Part shown: one piece after another, positions 17,073 to 25,811 of the stretch
Numbering within the stretch: the stretch's first letter is position 1
Layout of the letters: each line of letters starts with the position of its first letter
Assembly (NCBI GenBank): GCA_902810765.1
Contig: CADDYR010000001.1
Span: 1 to 53,525, forward strand
Reading direction: 5' to 3'
DNA length: 53,525 bases
DNA from: Chloroflexota bacterium
GTDB lineage: Bacteria; Chloroflexota; Chloroflexia; Thermobaculales; Thermobaculaceae
Program-made: the position numbers and the translations under genes
The notes under the pieces: model-generated
The model's input: the letters and a program-made list of their open reading frames with translations, nothing else
Told to the model about the DNA's origin: nothing
Database searches by the model: none

Positions 17073-20000
17073 CACGCCGCCAGCTCCGGGAACTCCGGCA
17101 GCTCGATGCCGCCCGCCAGCGCGTCTCGCCCCTTCTCGGTGAGCCTGACGGCCTGATACGTCTCGTCCCGGTTGCGCATCGGCCTCTCCTCGAGCGCGAG
17201 AAAGCCTGCCTCGATGAGGACCTCGATCGTGCGCCGCAGCCGGTCTCGCGTCGTGGCTCCTTCCAGGACGCCGAAGTGGTCGGAGGCTCGTGCACTCGGA
17301 GTGAGCTGATAGCCGTCACCCACGAGCATATTTACGAACGTGCGGCTGCTGTAGATACGGTTGTGCTGGAGCACCGCCGAGAGCACCGCGAGCCGCGGGT
17401 CCACCTTCAGCGGCTCCCCGTACAGGCGCACGCCCGGGTCCCAGGGCAGCTGCTCGTTCGTGGGGCTGCACAGGTCGCACCGGCCGCAGAGCGGAGCATC
17501 ATCACGGCCCGTGAGGTAGTTGACCAGGAAGGCGCTCCGGCACCGGCTCCCACCGGGCCTCAGTCTCGCGTAGTCGAGCATGTCCTGTAGCCGCTCCTCG
17601 AACATCCCGTAGCGGGCGCCGAACCTGGATTCGAGGTCTTTGACGCGGTCGGGAGTGAGGTCCGCCGGGTCAACCTGGAGCGTGATACCGCGCCGGTACG
17701 GACGGTACAGTACCAGATCGCGCTGGCTCAGGTGAACGAGCAGCGGCTCGAGGCTGCGCGGGTCGAGGCCGGTCTCTCGGTACACCTGAGCCGCGAGGTA
17801 CTTCCGCTGCACGTCGCGTTCGGCGCCTAGGGCGTCGAATAGCAGCCGAGCCGGACCCCGATCTGAGGAGGGCAGCTGCCCCAGAATCTCATCAGGATGC
17901 GCGTTCAGGAGTATGGTGCCCTCGAGGGTACAGTCCGCGCCCCGCTGGAGCAAACCCTCGGCCTCGAATGAGTAGAGGAGCATGCGCCCCTCTGTCGGCT
18001 CCACCCCAGCCAGCTCCGATACCTCGTCGGGGTCACAGAGGATGTAGCCATCGGGGAGTCGAGCCGCGTTGATGTGTTCGGAGTTGACCGACGACAGGGC
18101 CCGAGCGTACTCCGTGAGGACGCTGTTCTGGAGGACGCCCTGCTGCGCTATGAAGCGGAGGGTGCGCTGCGTCTGGGAGTTGTACAGCAGGATGGCGTAA
18201 GCCGGCTTACCATCGCGGCCCGCCCGGCCAGACTCCTGTGTGTAAGCCTCGAGACTCGCCGGGTGGTCATAGTGGAGCACGAAGCGGATCTCGGCCTTGT
18301 CGACGCCCATCCCGAACGCGGTCGTAGCGACGACCACCTCCAGCTCACCCTGCATGAACTGCTCCTGCACCTGGTGGCGCTCGGGCGTGGACATCCCGCC
18401 GTGATACGCCTGTGCCGCGATGTTGTACGCGCGGAGGAGACTGGCCAGCTGTGTCGCTGTCTTGCGCGTGGCGACGTACACAATGCCCGCTCCACCCTGC
18501 TCCTCGTTGCGCACAAGCTGGTGCACGATGCTCGCGGTCAGCTTGTCCCGATCCTCACGCTTTTGAACCTCGTACACCCGGTACATCAGATTGGGGCGAA
18601 CGAAGCTGCCGCTGTAGGTGAACAGCTCGCGCTGTCGGCCCATCCGCAGCTTTTCGACGATTTCCCTCTGTACGGCTTGGGTCGCAGTAGCGGTGAGGGC
18701 CTGAATGGGCAAATCGTCCGGCAGGAGCTGCGCGATCTCCAGAAAGTCGGGGCGGAAGTCGTGCCCCCACGTCGAGATGCAGTGCGCCTCGTCTACGACG
18801 AGCTGAGTCAGTTGGACGCTATCGAGGACGGCCCGGAACCTGGGGTCGCGGAGGCGCTCGGGGGAGACGTACAGGAGCTTGAGACGACCTGCCACAGCGT
18901 CACGCAGCACCTGCTCCTGACTGGCGGCGTCCATTCCGGATACGAGCGCCGCGACGCACTCGAGACCCGGCACCTCGCGCAGCTTCTCGACCTGGTCACG
19001 GATGAGCGCAATGAGCGGGGAGATGACGAGCGTGAGTCCGGGCCGGATGAGCGCGGGCAGCTGGAACGTGCGGCTCTTGCCCGCACCCGTCGGCAGGAGG
19101 GCCAGCACGTCCTTTCCTGCGAGGACCGCCCGCATTATCTCTTCCTGACCGGGGCGGAAGCCCGAGTGCCCCCAGATGGCCTGCTGTACGGTCAGGAGAC
19201 GGGGCCGGGCGACGGAGTCGTAGTCTTCATCCGACAGCACCGGCGTCGGGAGCTGATTCTCCTGAAGGATGCGGGCGATCTCGGCCGATTCCGGCTCGGG
19301 CAGATCCTCCTCGCTGAACGGGAGGCCCATCCACTCCGCCACGTGGCGGAAGAGATCGACATCGGAGTCGTAGCGGACCGTCGGCTCGGGCAGCGAGCGC
19401 AGGACCTCCGCCCGGTACAGTGAGTTGCGCAGCCGCTTGTCGAGGAGGATGACAGCCCCCCGGTCCTCGGGGGAGCGCACCAGGCGACCAAAGCCCTGCT
19501 TGAGCACTATGATCATCTTCGGGAGCAGGTAGTCGTAGAACGGGTTGTGGCCAGCCTGCTCAACCGCCGACATGCGGGCCGCTTCGACGGGGTCCCCGAT
19601 GCTGGGGTACGGCAGCTTCTCGAGGAAGACGTAGGATAGGGACTCGCCCGGCACGTCCACTCCCTCCCAGAGGGAGCGCGAGCCGAGCAGCGAGCTGGCC
19701 GGGGTTTCCCTGAACTCCTGAATCAGTCGCTGCAAGCCACTGCGCCCCTGACACAGCACGGGGAACCCCTCCTCGATGAGGCGGGAGGCGAGCTGCTCGT
19801 ACACGAAGTCGCGCCGGCTGTTGGCCGTGAAGAGCACGAGGGAGCGACCATGAAAGTACGGGATGAAGCGGGCGAGGAGGCCCGCGACGGCCTCCGGGAA
19901 CTTGCGCTTCAGGTCGCTGTCACGTGGAGCGGGCAGGTCGTTGGGCAGCTCGAGGAGCGCAAGCGAGTGGTAGTCGAACGCGTGAGGCAGAGCACACTCG

Positions 20001-22450
20001 ATGAGCCGCTTGTCCGGCGCTTTGTCCGCGATGCGGCCACGCTCCAGACCTATCCTTCCGAGGAAGAACTCGAAGCCCTGGCCGTAGACGGTCAGCGTGG
20101 CGGAGGTGCAGATGCCCGCGTCGAGCCGCGACCAGAGTCCGTCCCAGAGCTTGGGCCCGACGTTCACGGGCACTCCGCGCAGGGCCACCGGCGCTCGTGA
20201 AGGCTCCCCGTCGCGCGATGCCGGTAGCTTGCCCAGCTCGATCATCCGCACGTGCGTTGTTCCCTCAGCAAATGACCAGAACCAGCCATAAGTTTCGTAA
20301 ATGGCCTTGAGGTCCCCGACGACGCGGCGGAGATGTCGGATCACCCTCCTGGCTCGGCGCCCTGCAGCTTCGCTCCCGCGCGGGCCTGCCTCGTTGCCTC
20401 GATGGTGCAGCTGGACCAGGCTGTCAGACAGCCCCTGCAAAGCGCCGCGGAACGTATCCACGGCAGTCCGCAGGTCCGGCCCACCCGCAGCCTGGAACAC
20501 ACCCCGGTCGATCGCGATGCGCACACCGTAGCGATCGAGATCAGCGCGATTGACCACGGTCTTGTTGACTACGTACTTGCGGAGCTGCGTGGCGAGCGCG
20601 TCGAGCGCCCCCGTCACCCGGTCCACGGCCTCACGTACTGCCACGACAGTCTCGTCGTCGCGGTCGAGCCCGAAGGCCGCCCTCGCGTCGGCCAGCAGTC
20701 CTCGTGACCGTGGGGCGACTATTCCGCGCAGCAGCCTGCGCAGCTCCGTCTCCTCCACGCGCTGCTCCAGAGCGTTGGTAGCAGCATCTTCGAGCGTGTG
20801 CGCCTCGTCGAACACCAACCGGGTCGCGAATGGCTCCTCGTCATCCGCGCTTCCGAGGTAGCTGGTCAGCAGGAGCGCGTGATTCACGACGATGATGTCC
20901 GCCCGCTCTGCATTAGCCCGCGCCCGGGTGTAGAACTCCTGCAATGGCCCGGCCGGGGGATCGTCTCTGCCTGAACGAACGGTAGAGAGCATGGCGAACA
21001 CCGCCCCGTCGGCCTCCAGATACTCATCCAGTGAGCGTGGGATATAGGCCAGCTCCTCCAGGTTGCCGTGAGCGCTCTCAGCGGCGAAGCGCACGAGCAG
21101 CCCGAGCGTCCAGGCAGTCGGGCGCAAGAGGTGCGCGGCCTCGAACGCCTCGAGCAGTTCGTCGGCCAGGCGCGCCACCGAGATGTAGTTGGCCCGACCC
21201 TGGAGCTGCGCGTATCTGAGGCCCGGCAGCAGCTCCTGCACGAACGGCAGCTCACGTCTCACGAGCTGGTCCTGAAGCACCTTCGTGTACGTCGAGACCG
21301 CGACGGGCGAGCTGGTGGCCAGGGCGTCCACGGCGGAGGGGATGAGATAGCCGAGGCTCTTGCCGGTACCCGTGCACGCTTCGATGACGCCGTAGCCTCC
21401 GGTTTCGAGCAGGTCGCGAACCTCGCCCGCCATCTGGAGCTGAGCCTCACGCCGGCTGCGGCCCCTCTCCTCCGCGCGCCGGAACACCGCCTCGACCGAC
21501 TCCCGTGAGCTGGCTGCGTGCCTCTCCTCAAGCAGCGGAGTGATGTTCCGCGCTAAGTGGGCGCTGATGGATTGGGCGGATACGATCGCGTGTGGCGGCT
21601 CGAGCAGGTACGACCAGGGGTCACCGGCTCGGCGCAGCAGCTCGTACACCGCCGCGCCGGTCTCGGTATCACGCAGCTCGCGGCCCAGGCCCTGGATGAT
21701 GCTTCCGAGCATCGCGACATCCACCGCCGCGTCGTGAGCACCTGCACGTGCGCATCCGAACCTCTCTGCAAGCGACTCCACGCGGTGCTCGGAAGCAAGC
21801 GGCAGCAGCACGCGGGACAGGGGCAGCGTGTCGAGGACGAGCCACGTGGACGGTAGCGTAATGCCGAGTCGCTGAGAGACCGCCTCAAGGAGCGGACCAT
21901 CGTAGCTGGCGCCGTTGTGCGCGATGACGGGCAGGTCGCCCACGAACGCGAGGAACTGCGGCAGGACCTTCTGAGCACAGCCCGCGCTCGCCACGTCCTC
22001 GTTCGTGATCCTGGTCAGCTCCTCGATCTCGGCGGGAATGGGCCTCGTCGGGCGAACGAGCTCGTCGAAGGTCGCTACGCAGCGCCCGTCTACCCACCGC
22101 TCGGCGGCTATCTGGATGATCTCGTTGCCGGGCAGTCTCGGATCCTGCCCCAATGCTTCCAGGTCGAAGACCACGTAACAGCCCCGCTGCAGGTGGGGAT
22201 ACTCGAGTGTCGGAGTCTGTACCTCATTGGGCTCGGGGTGCTCGATGACAGTGCGGAGCTGCCAGCGTCCGCCAACCTCGCTGAACCGGTGCGGCAGCTC
22301 ACGGAGCACCTGTGCCACGCGCGGCGCAGGTAGCCTCTGGCCGACTTGCCGACTGACCCCCGCGGTGAGGGCCTCGAGAGTCATCCCGTCCGGCTCTGTC
22401 CTGAGCGCCTGCGCCGCGGCTTCCGCCACACGCTGTTGCATCGCGTTCAT
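17072..22450 (-). CDS. Giant fusion: winged helix + DEDDh exonuclease + DinG/XPD helicase + RecQ helicase
   Basis: A 1792-residue, four-part protein. Residues 1-66 look like a winged helix. Residues 92-260 are a DnaQ-type 3'-5' exonuclease with FDLEA (Asp96, Glu98), AHNGASYD (Asp184) and AHDAAVD (His239, Asp244). Residues ~340-1010 are a DinG/XPD helicase with ACTGTGKS (~359-365), DEAH (548-551), [10 protein letters not shown] and [15 protein letters not shown]; the four Fe-S cysteines of DinG/XPD are missing (NYIS at ~421). Residues ~1085-1560 are Rec[34 protein letters not shown], and the zinc Cys set 1637/1655/1658/1661. A winged helix closes the protein. The RBS AGGAG lies 9 bases before the ATG. 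Exo-DinG proteins exist; fusion to RecQ is unusual. Probably DNA resection or degradation. Confidence 0.9.
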   Translation of the reverse strand: MNAMQQRVAEAAAQALRTEPDGMTLEALTAGVSRQVGQRLPAPRVAQVLRELPHRFSEVGGRWQLRTVIEHPEPNEVQTPTLEYPHLQRGCYVVFDLEALGQDPRLPGNEIIQIAAERWVDGRCVATFDELVRPTRPIPAEIEELTRITNEDVASAGCAQKVLPQFLAFVGDLPVIAHNGASYDGPLLEAVSQRLGITLPSTWLVLDTLPLSRVLLPLASEHRVESLAERFGCARAGAHDAAVDVAMLGSIIQGLGRELRDTETGAAVYELLRRAGDPWSYLLEPPHAIVSAQSISAHLARNITPLLEERHAASSRESVEAVFRRAEERGRSRREAQLQMAGEVRDLLETGGYGVIEACTGTGKSLGYLIPSAVDALATSSPVAVSTYTKVLQDQLVRRELPFVQELLPGLRYAQLQGRANYISVARLADELLEAFEAAHLLRPTAWTLGLLVRFAAESAHGNLEELAYIPRSLDEYLEADGAVFAMLSTVRSGRDDPPAGPLQEFYTRARANAERADIIVVNHALLLTSYLGSADDEEPFATRLVFDEAHTLEDAATNALEQRVEETELRRLLRGIVAPRSRGLLADARAAFGLDRDDETVVAVREAVDRVTGALDALATQLRKYVVNKTVVNRADLDRYGVRIAIDRGVFQAAGGPDLRTAVDTFRGALQGLSDSLVQLHHRGNEAGPRGSEAAGRRARRVIRHLRRVVGDLKAIYETYGWFWSFAEGTTHVRMIELGKLPASRDGEPSRAPVALRGVPVNVGPKLWDGLWSRLDAGICTSATLTVYGQGFEFFLGRIGLERGRIADKAPDKRLIECALPHAFDYHSLALLELPNDLPAPRDSDLKRKFPEAVAGLLARFIPYFHGRSLVLFTANSRRDFVYEQLASRLIEEGFPVLCQGRSGLQRLIQEFRETPASSLLGSRSLWEGVDVPGESLSYVFLEKLPYPSIGDPVEAARMSAVEQAGHNPFYDYLLPKMIIVLKQGFGRLVRSPEDRGAVILLDKRLRNSLYRAEVLRSLPEPTVRYDSDVDLFRHVAEWMGLPFSEEDLPEPESAEIARILQENQLPTPVLSDEDYDSVARPRLLTVQQAIWGHSGFRPGQEEIMRAVLAGKDVLALLPTGAGKSRTFQLPALIRPGLTLVISPLIALIRDQVEKLREVPGLECVAALVSGMDAASQEQVLRDAVAGRLKLLYVSPERLRDPRFRAVLDSVQLTQLVVDEAHCISTWGHDFRPDFLEIAQLLPDDLPIQALTATATQAVQREIVEKLRMGRQRELFTYSGSFVRPNLMYRVYEVQKREDRDKLTASIVHQLVRNEEQGGAGIVYVATRKTATQLASLLRAYNIAAQAYHGGMSTPERHQVQEQFMQGELEVVVATTAFGMGVDKAEIRFVLHYDHPASLEAYTQESGRAGRDGKPAYAILLYNSQTQRTLRFIAQQGVLQNSVLTEYARALSSVNSEHINAARLPDGYILCDPDEVSELAGVEPTEGRMLLYSFEAEGLLQRGADCTLEGTILLNAHPDEILGQLPSSDRGPARLLFDALGAERDVQRKYLAAQVYRETGLDPRSLEPLLVHLSQRDLVLYRPYRRGITLQVDPADLTPDRVKDLESRFGARYGMFEERLQDMLDYARLRPGGSRCRSAFLVNYLTGRDDAPLCGRCDLCSPTNEQLPWDPGVRLYGEPLKVDPRLAVLSAVLQHNRIYSSRTFVNMLVGDGYQLTPSARASDHFGVLEGATTRDRLRRTIEVLIEAGFLALEERPMRNRDETYQAVRLTEKGRDALAGGIELPEFPELAA

Positions 22451-22454
22451 GCGG

Positions 22455-22640
22455 TCAGCTCTCCTCTGGCAGGTTCAACAGGAGCCGCAGGGTGCGGAAG
22501 AAGTCGTCGCGAGCCGCCCGCACGTCCGCTTCGGGATACTCCTCGCTCGCGGCTGCGCGTATCAGGGCATCCATCAGCGTCTCACCCAGTTCGAGCACCT
22601 CGGCTGCGATCTCCTGCCTTTGGTCTACGGGCGGCCTCAT
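22455..22640 (-). CDS. Small helical protein, probable first gene of the defence operon
   Basis: A 61-residue acidic helical protein beginning [14 protein letters not shown] and ending NLPEES. The frame is open further upstream (to 22778), but that extension is Cys/Pro-rich and unlike protein from this genome, so I prefer the ATG at 22640, preceded by GGAAGAG. It ends 4 bases before the giant exonuclease-helicase gene, which suggests translational coupling. Its function is unknown; a regulator, inhibitor or small subunit is possible. Confidence 0.5.
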   Translation of the reverse strand: MRPPVDQRQEIAAEVLELGETLMDALIRAAASEEYPEADVRAARDDFFRTLRLLLNLPEES

Positions 22641-22797
22641 CAGCTCTTCCACCCAAGAATAGGGACGCAACGAAGGGCAAGAAGCGCAGGCTGCCAGCGT
22701 GAGCAGCCAGGGGGCGATACATGCGGGAAATCGGCATTCCAGCCCCGTGCGGTAGAACGCGCTACATCCACTTTGCAAATGTCCAGAGCAACGTGAA

Positions 22798-22813
22798 CGG
22801 GCACCTGTGCCCG
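22798..22813. promoter_or_regulatory. Palindrome downstream of the operon promoter
   Basis: CGGGCAC-CT-GTGCCCG is a perfect 7-bp dyad with a 2-bp centre, ~50 bp downstream of the candidate -10 box. The placement suits an operator, or a 5' UTR hairpin controlling the defence operon. Confidence 0.4.
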
Positions 22814-22863
22814 ATCCTTCCTACGTCTACACGGAGAGTATTAGCAAACTTCACCCGCGGATG

Positions 22864-22892
22864 TCTATAGCCCGATTGGCATGCGTCCACAA
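22864..22892 (-). promoter_or_regulatory. Candidate promoter of the defence operon
   Basis: Read on the minus strand, TTGTGG (22892-22887) and TATAGA (22869-22864) are separated by exactly 17 bases. Transcription would begin near 22857 and give a 5' leader of ~215 nt before the small first gene. Only this one sigma-70-like pair is well formed in the gap; whether the operon's own sigma-like protein uses it cannot be judged. Confidence 0.5.
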
Positions 22893-23116
22893 GGGAACGT
22901 CACAAAGTGTACAGGGAACTCGCGACAGCTAGATTGTCATCGCGCTGGCTGATTAGATTTCCTGTAGTGAGGCCCACCTTCCCGTCTGGGTCGCGCTCCT
23001 ATTCGGCCCTTTCATAGGATGAAGAGGACACCTGCCCCGGCAGCCCGGAGCTCTCCTCTGCTGATGATTATTGGAACTTCGGGGTGGGAACAAGCACGGT
23101 GGATCTCAGAGGCAGC

Positions 23117-24304
23117 TTATAGCTCCCCGCGAAACGCCCTGTCGAGCACGGAGGGCAGCATTGCATCGAGCTCCGCCTGCGTCTCGGCCTGCAGTGCTTT
23201 CACCGCGCGCACCTTCGCCTGCAACCCGTCTAGGTACTGAACAAGGCGGTGCTGCTCGTTGATCCCAATCTGCGTCGGAAACGGAATACCCATGACATCG
23301 GCCTGAGAGATCTTACGCATGCTAGGACTCGTTCCCTTTGCCACCGTACCGATGTAGTCACGAACCCTTGGACCCATCAACCAGTAATGTACGAACCTAA
23401 TTGAAGCTTGAGCCTCGTCAACCACCAGCTTCATCATTAGATCGGGGTAAATACAAGGCTCGGGCCGCCCGTCATAGATAGCGGCGTGACCAACAAGGTC
23501 TGGAGTGTTGCTGCGGGTAATGAGTAGATCTCCGGTCTTCAACCAGTAATGAGCGTCCGCCGTCGTTGGTTCAGCGGTCCTCTTGAACTCATTCCCTCGA
23601 TACTGGTAGCCACTTACTGCGCTTAGAGTCAGTACAGGCGTACCTGCCGATGCCTCGTCACACGGGGGCGACCAACCGTTCCGAGGTCGCTCGATCAGAA
23701 CCTCACCCAAGACTCCGGCTGGAACACCCACCACCATCCTCTGAACTACCGACGCAACCAGCGCACGAGCCGCCTCTCCCGCCTGCTGTCGGAGGGCCCG
23801 CGCCTCCTCAATCTTACCCGCGAGTTCCTTAATGCGCGCCGCCAAGTGCCGCTGCTCATCGATGGTAGGGATGGGAACGGGGATGGGTAACAAACGATTG
23901 GCCCTGAGCTCAGTCTTAATGCCGCCCGGCACATACGCAGACATCAACTCCCTGAACATGTCACTTCGGAGGAGCCACCAAAGATAGCGGAGGTCTGCCT
24001 TGTCGTCATCAACCCGATAGGTGCTGTAGTGGATGGTGGCGGCCAAGTCTGTATTGTGCTCCCTGCCATACATCCCAACAGCACCCTTGGCCGCATTGAT
24101 ACCAGAAACGACTAGATCGCCTGGTTTGATGAGTATCATTCCCGTCCTGGTCTCACCACCCTGCCTCAGCTGAATCACACCATCGTTGAATCCGATCTTG
24201 TCGACTATTGCTATTTCGCCGTTCTTGAGGGCATTCTCATCCGGCGTCTCACGGCGTTCGGTCAGTACCTCGCTGAGAGGCAGTATCGGATACGCACTGC
24301 TCAT
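23117..24304 (-). CDS. hsdS: Type I restriction-modification specificity subunit HsdS
   Basis: A 395-residue specificity subunit that recognises the bipartite DNA target of the type I enzyme. Two target-recognition domains are seen, each followed by the typical conserved region and a long helix: PIPVPIPTIDEQRHLAARI plus the helix EEARALRQQAGEAA around residues 150-190, and IPFPTQIGINEQHRLVQYLD plus KVRAVKALQAETQAELDAML at the C-terminus. The ATG at 24304 overlaps the hsdM stop (ATGA). The long upstream frame read through hsdM is spurious. Base composition is lower in GC than in the neighbours, which is common for exchangeable HsdS genes. Confidence 0.92.
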   Translation of the reverse strand: MSSAYPILPLSEVLTERRETPDENALKNGEIAIVDKIGFNDGVIQLRQGGETRTGMILIKPGDLVVSGINAAKGAVGMYGREHNTDLAATIHYSTYRVDDDKADLRYLWWLLRSDMFRELMSAYVPGGIKTELRANRLLPIPVPIPTIDEQRHLAARIKELAGKIEEARALRQQAGEAARALVASVVQRMVVGVPAGVLGEVLIERPRNGWSPPCDEASAGTPVLTLSAVSGYQYRGNEFKRTAEPTTADAHYWLKTGDLLITRSNTPDLVGHAAIYDGRPEPCIYPDLMMKLVVDEAQASIRFVHYWLMGPRVRDYIGTVAKGTSPSMRKISQADVMGIPFPTQIGINEQHRLVQYLDGLQAKVRAVKALQAETQAELDAMLPSVLDRAFRGEL

Positions 24305-25797
24305 CGAGGTGCTCCCGCTAGCGCCTGCTGAATCTCCCGCATCAGCTCGGCTATGCGCTGCTCCTTCTCGAGGGTGCTCGCGGCCAGCTGCTCCGGTGGC
24401 AGGTGCTCCAAGGGCTCGGCTGCGTTCGGGTTCTTGAGGTCCAGGTTGTAGCCGTTCTCCCGCAGCCGCTCCACCGGCACGCACCACGCGCGCTCGTTCT
24501 CCTGTCGGTCGTTCCACCACTCCTGGACGGGCGCGAACTCCTCGTACTGTAGCGGCTTCGTCTTCGTGTACTGCTTCCGGCCCTCCGGCAGCGGCAGATC
24601 GTAGTACCAAACCTCGCGCGTAGGCTCGCCGGACTCGAAGAACAGCAGGTTCGTCGGAATGCTCGTGTACGGCGCGAACACGCCGTTGGGGAGGCGGACT
24701 ATCGTGTGCAGATTGAACCGCGTGAGCAGCCGCTCCTTCACCGCCGTTTCCACTCCCTCCGCGAACAGGAAGCCGTTGGGCAGGACGATGGCGCAGCGGG
24801 CGCCCGTTCGCTTCAACTTCTCCATCACGTACACCACAAACAGCGTCGCGGTTTCCGCTGTGCGCGCCCAGAACGGGAAATTGCTGAGTATTCCCCGCTC
24901 CTCCTCCCCACCGAAGGGAGGATTCGTCGCAATCACGTCCACCCTCTCCTCGTCGCGGATTTGTGTCACGTTCGTGGAGAGCGTGTTCTGCTCGTACAGC
25001 CGAGGCTCCTCGACGCCGTGCAGCATCATGTTCATCACCGCCAGCAAGTACGGCAGCGGCTTCTTCTCTATGCCGACCAGGCTCTCCTGCAGCCGCTCCC
25101 GGTCGTGGGGATTGCGCACATCGCGCTTCATGTGCTCGTGCGCCTCGACGAGGAAGCCCGCCGTCCCGCAAGCCGGATCGAGCACCGTCTCGCCGAGCCT
25201 GGGGTCCAGCCGGTCTATCATGAAGCGGATGACGGGGCGCGGGGTGTAGAACTCACCCGAGGAACCCGCGGCGTCGCGCATCTCGCTCAGCATGCGCTCA
25301 TAGAACACGGCGGCCATGTGGACGTCGTCCGAGGAGTTGAGGTTGATGGTGTCTAGCTTGTCCACGACCTCGCGGAGGATGTAGCCCGAGCGGACGCGGT
25401 TGTAGATGCCCTGGAACACTCGACCCACCACGGAGCGCAGGTACTGCTGACGGGCGCCGGAGAGCGTGGCGAGGTGCGGGAAGAGCTGATCGTTCACGAA
25501 CGAGATGAGCTCGTCCCCGGTGCGCTGGCTCGTGAGGTCATCGGGGCTCACCCAGTCGTGCCAGCGGTACGGAGGGTCGATGACGGGCTCGTACTCGTCA
25601 TACTCCTCCTCGCGCGCCCAGTCATAATCGTCCACGGCCTTCAGGAAGAGCATCCACGTCAGCTGCTCGAGGCGGTCCGTCTCGCCCGAGAGTCCCGCGT
25701 CCTTCCGCAGCTGGTCACGCACCGATTTGATGGTGCTGTCGAACTGCTGCCTGCTCGTGAGCGGCTGCGCCTGCTTCCTCGTTTGTCCTCGCGGCAT
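24301..25797 (-). CDS. hsdM: Type I restriction-modification methyltransferase subunit HsdM
   Basis: An N6-adenine DNA methyltransferase of 498 residues. An N-terminal HsdM bundle (FDSTIKSVRDQLRKDAGLSG) is followed by the catalytic domain with the SAM-binding motif I VLDPACGTAGFLVEA, the catalytic motif IV ATNPPFGGEEE and GEFYTPRPVIRFM. The C-terminus has a coiled coil that binds HsdS. I prefer ATG 25797, which has AAAGGA upstream; GTG 25815, overlapping the hsdR stop as GTGA, is the alternative. All catalytic motifs are intact, so methylation is likely functional. Confidence 0.93.
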   Translation of the reverse strand: MPRGQTRKQAQPLTSRQQFDSTIKSVRDQLRKDAGLSGETDRLEQLTWMLFLKAVDDYDWAREEEYDEYEPVIDPPYRWHDWVSPDDLTSQRTGDELISFVNDQLFPHLATLSGARQQYLRSVVGRVFQGIYNRVRSGYILREVVDKLDTINLNSSDDVHMAAVFYERMLSEMRDAAGSSGEFYTPRPVIRFMIDRLDPRLGETVLDPACGTAGFLVEAHEHMKRDVRNPHDRERLQESLVGIEKKPLPYLLAVMNMMLHGVEEPRLYEQNTLSTNVTQIRDEERVDVIATNPPFGGEEERGILSNFPFWARTAETATLFVVYVMEKLKRTGARCAIVLPNGFLFAEGVETAVKERLLTRFNLHTIVRLPNGVFAPYTSIPTNLLFFESGEPTREVWYYDLPLPEGRKQYTKTKPLQYEEFAPVQEWWNDRQENERAWCVPVERLRENGYNLDLKNPNAAEPLEHLPPEQLAASTLEKEQRIAELMREIQQALAGAPR

Positions 25798-25811
25798 TCT
25801 CCGTCCTTTCG

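Larger units (their letters stand above)
22641..23116. other. Intergenic region between type I R-M and defence operon
   Basis: This AT-richer stretch of ~475 bp separates hsdS (ending at 23117) from the start of the defence operon. It contains the candidate operon promoter and palindrome listed separately. Apart from the unlikely upstream extension of the small gene I see no coding frame. Confidence 0.6.

Noticed and set aside
18074-19423. 449-aa plus-strand open frame
   Set aside because: Antisense to the RecQ module of the fusion protein; no independent evidence.
22641-22778. Longer form of the 61-aa first gene
   Set aside because: The added residues are Cys/Pro-rich and unlike protein coding here, and a better-placed ATG follows.
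24305-25171. N-terminal extension of HsdS
   Set aside because: This stretch is the HsdM gene read in another frame; HsdS starts at 24304 with ATGA coupling.
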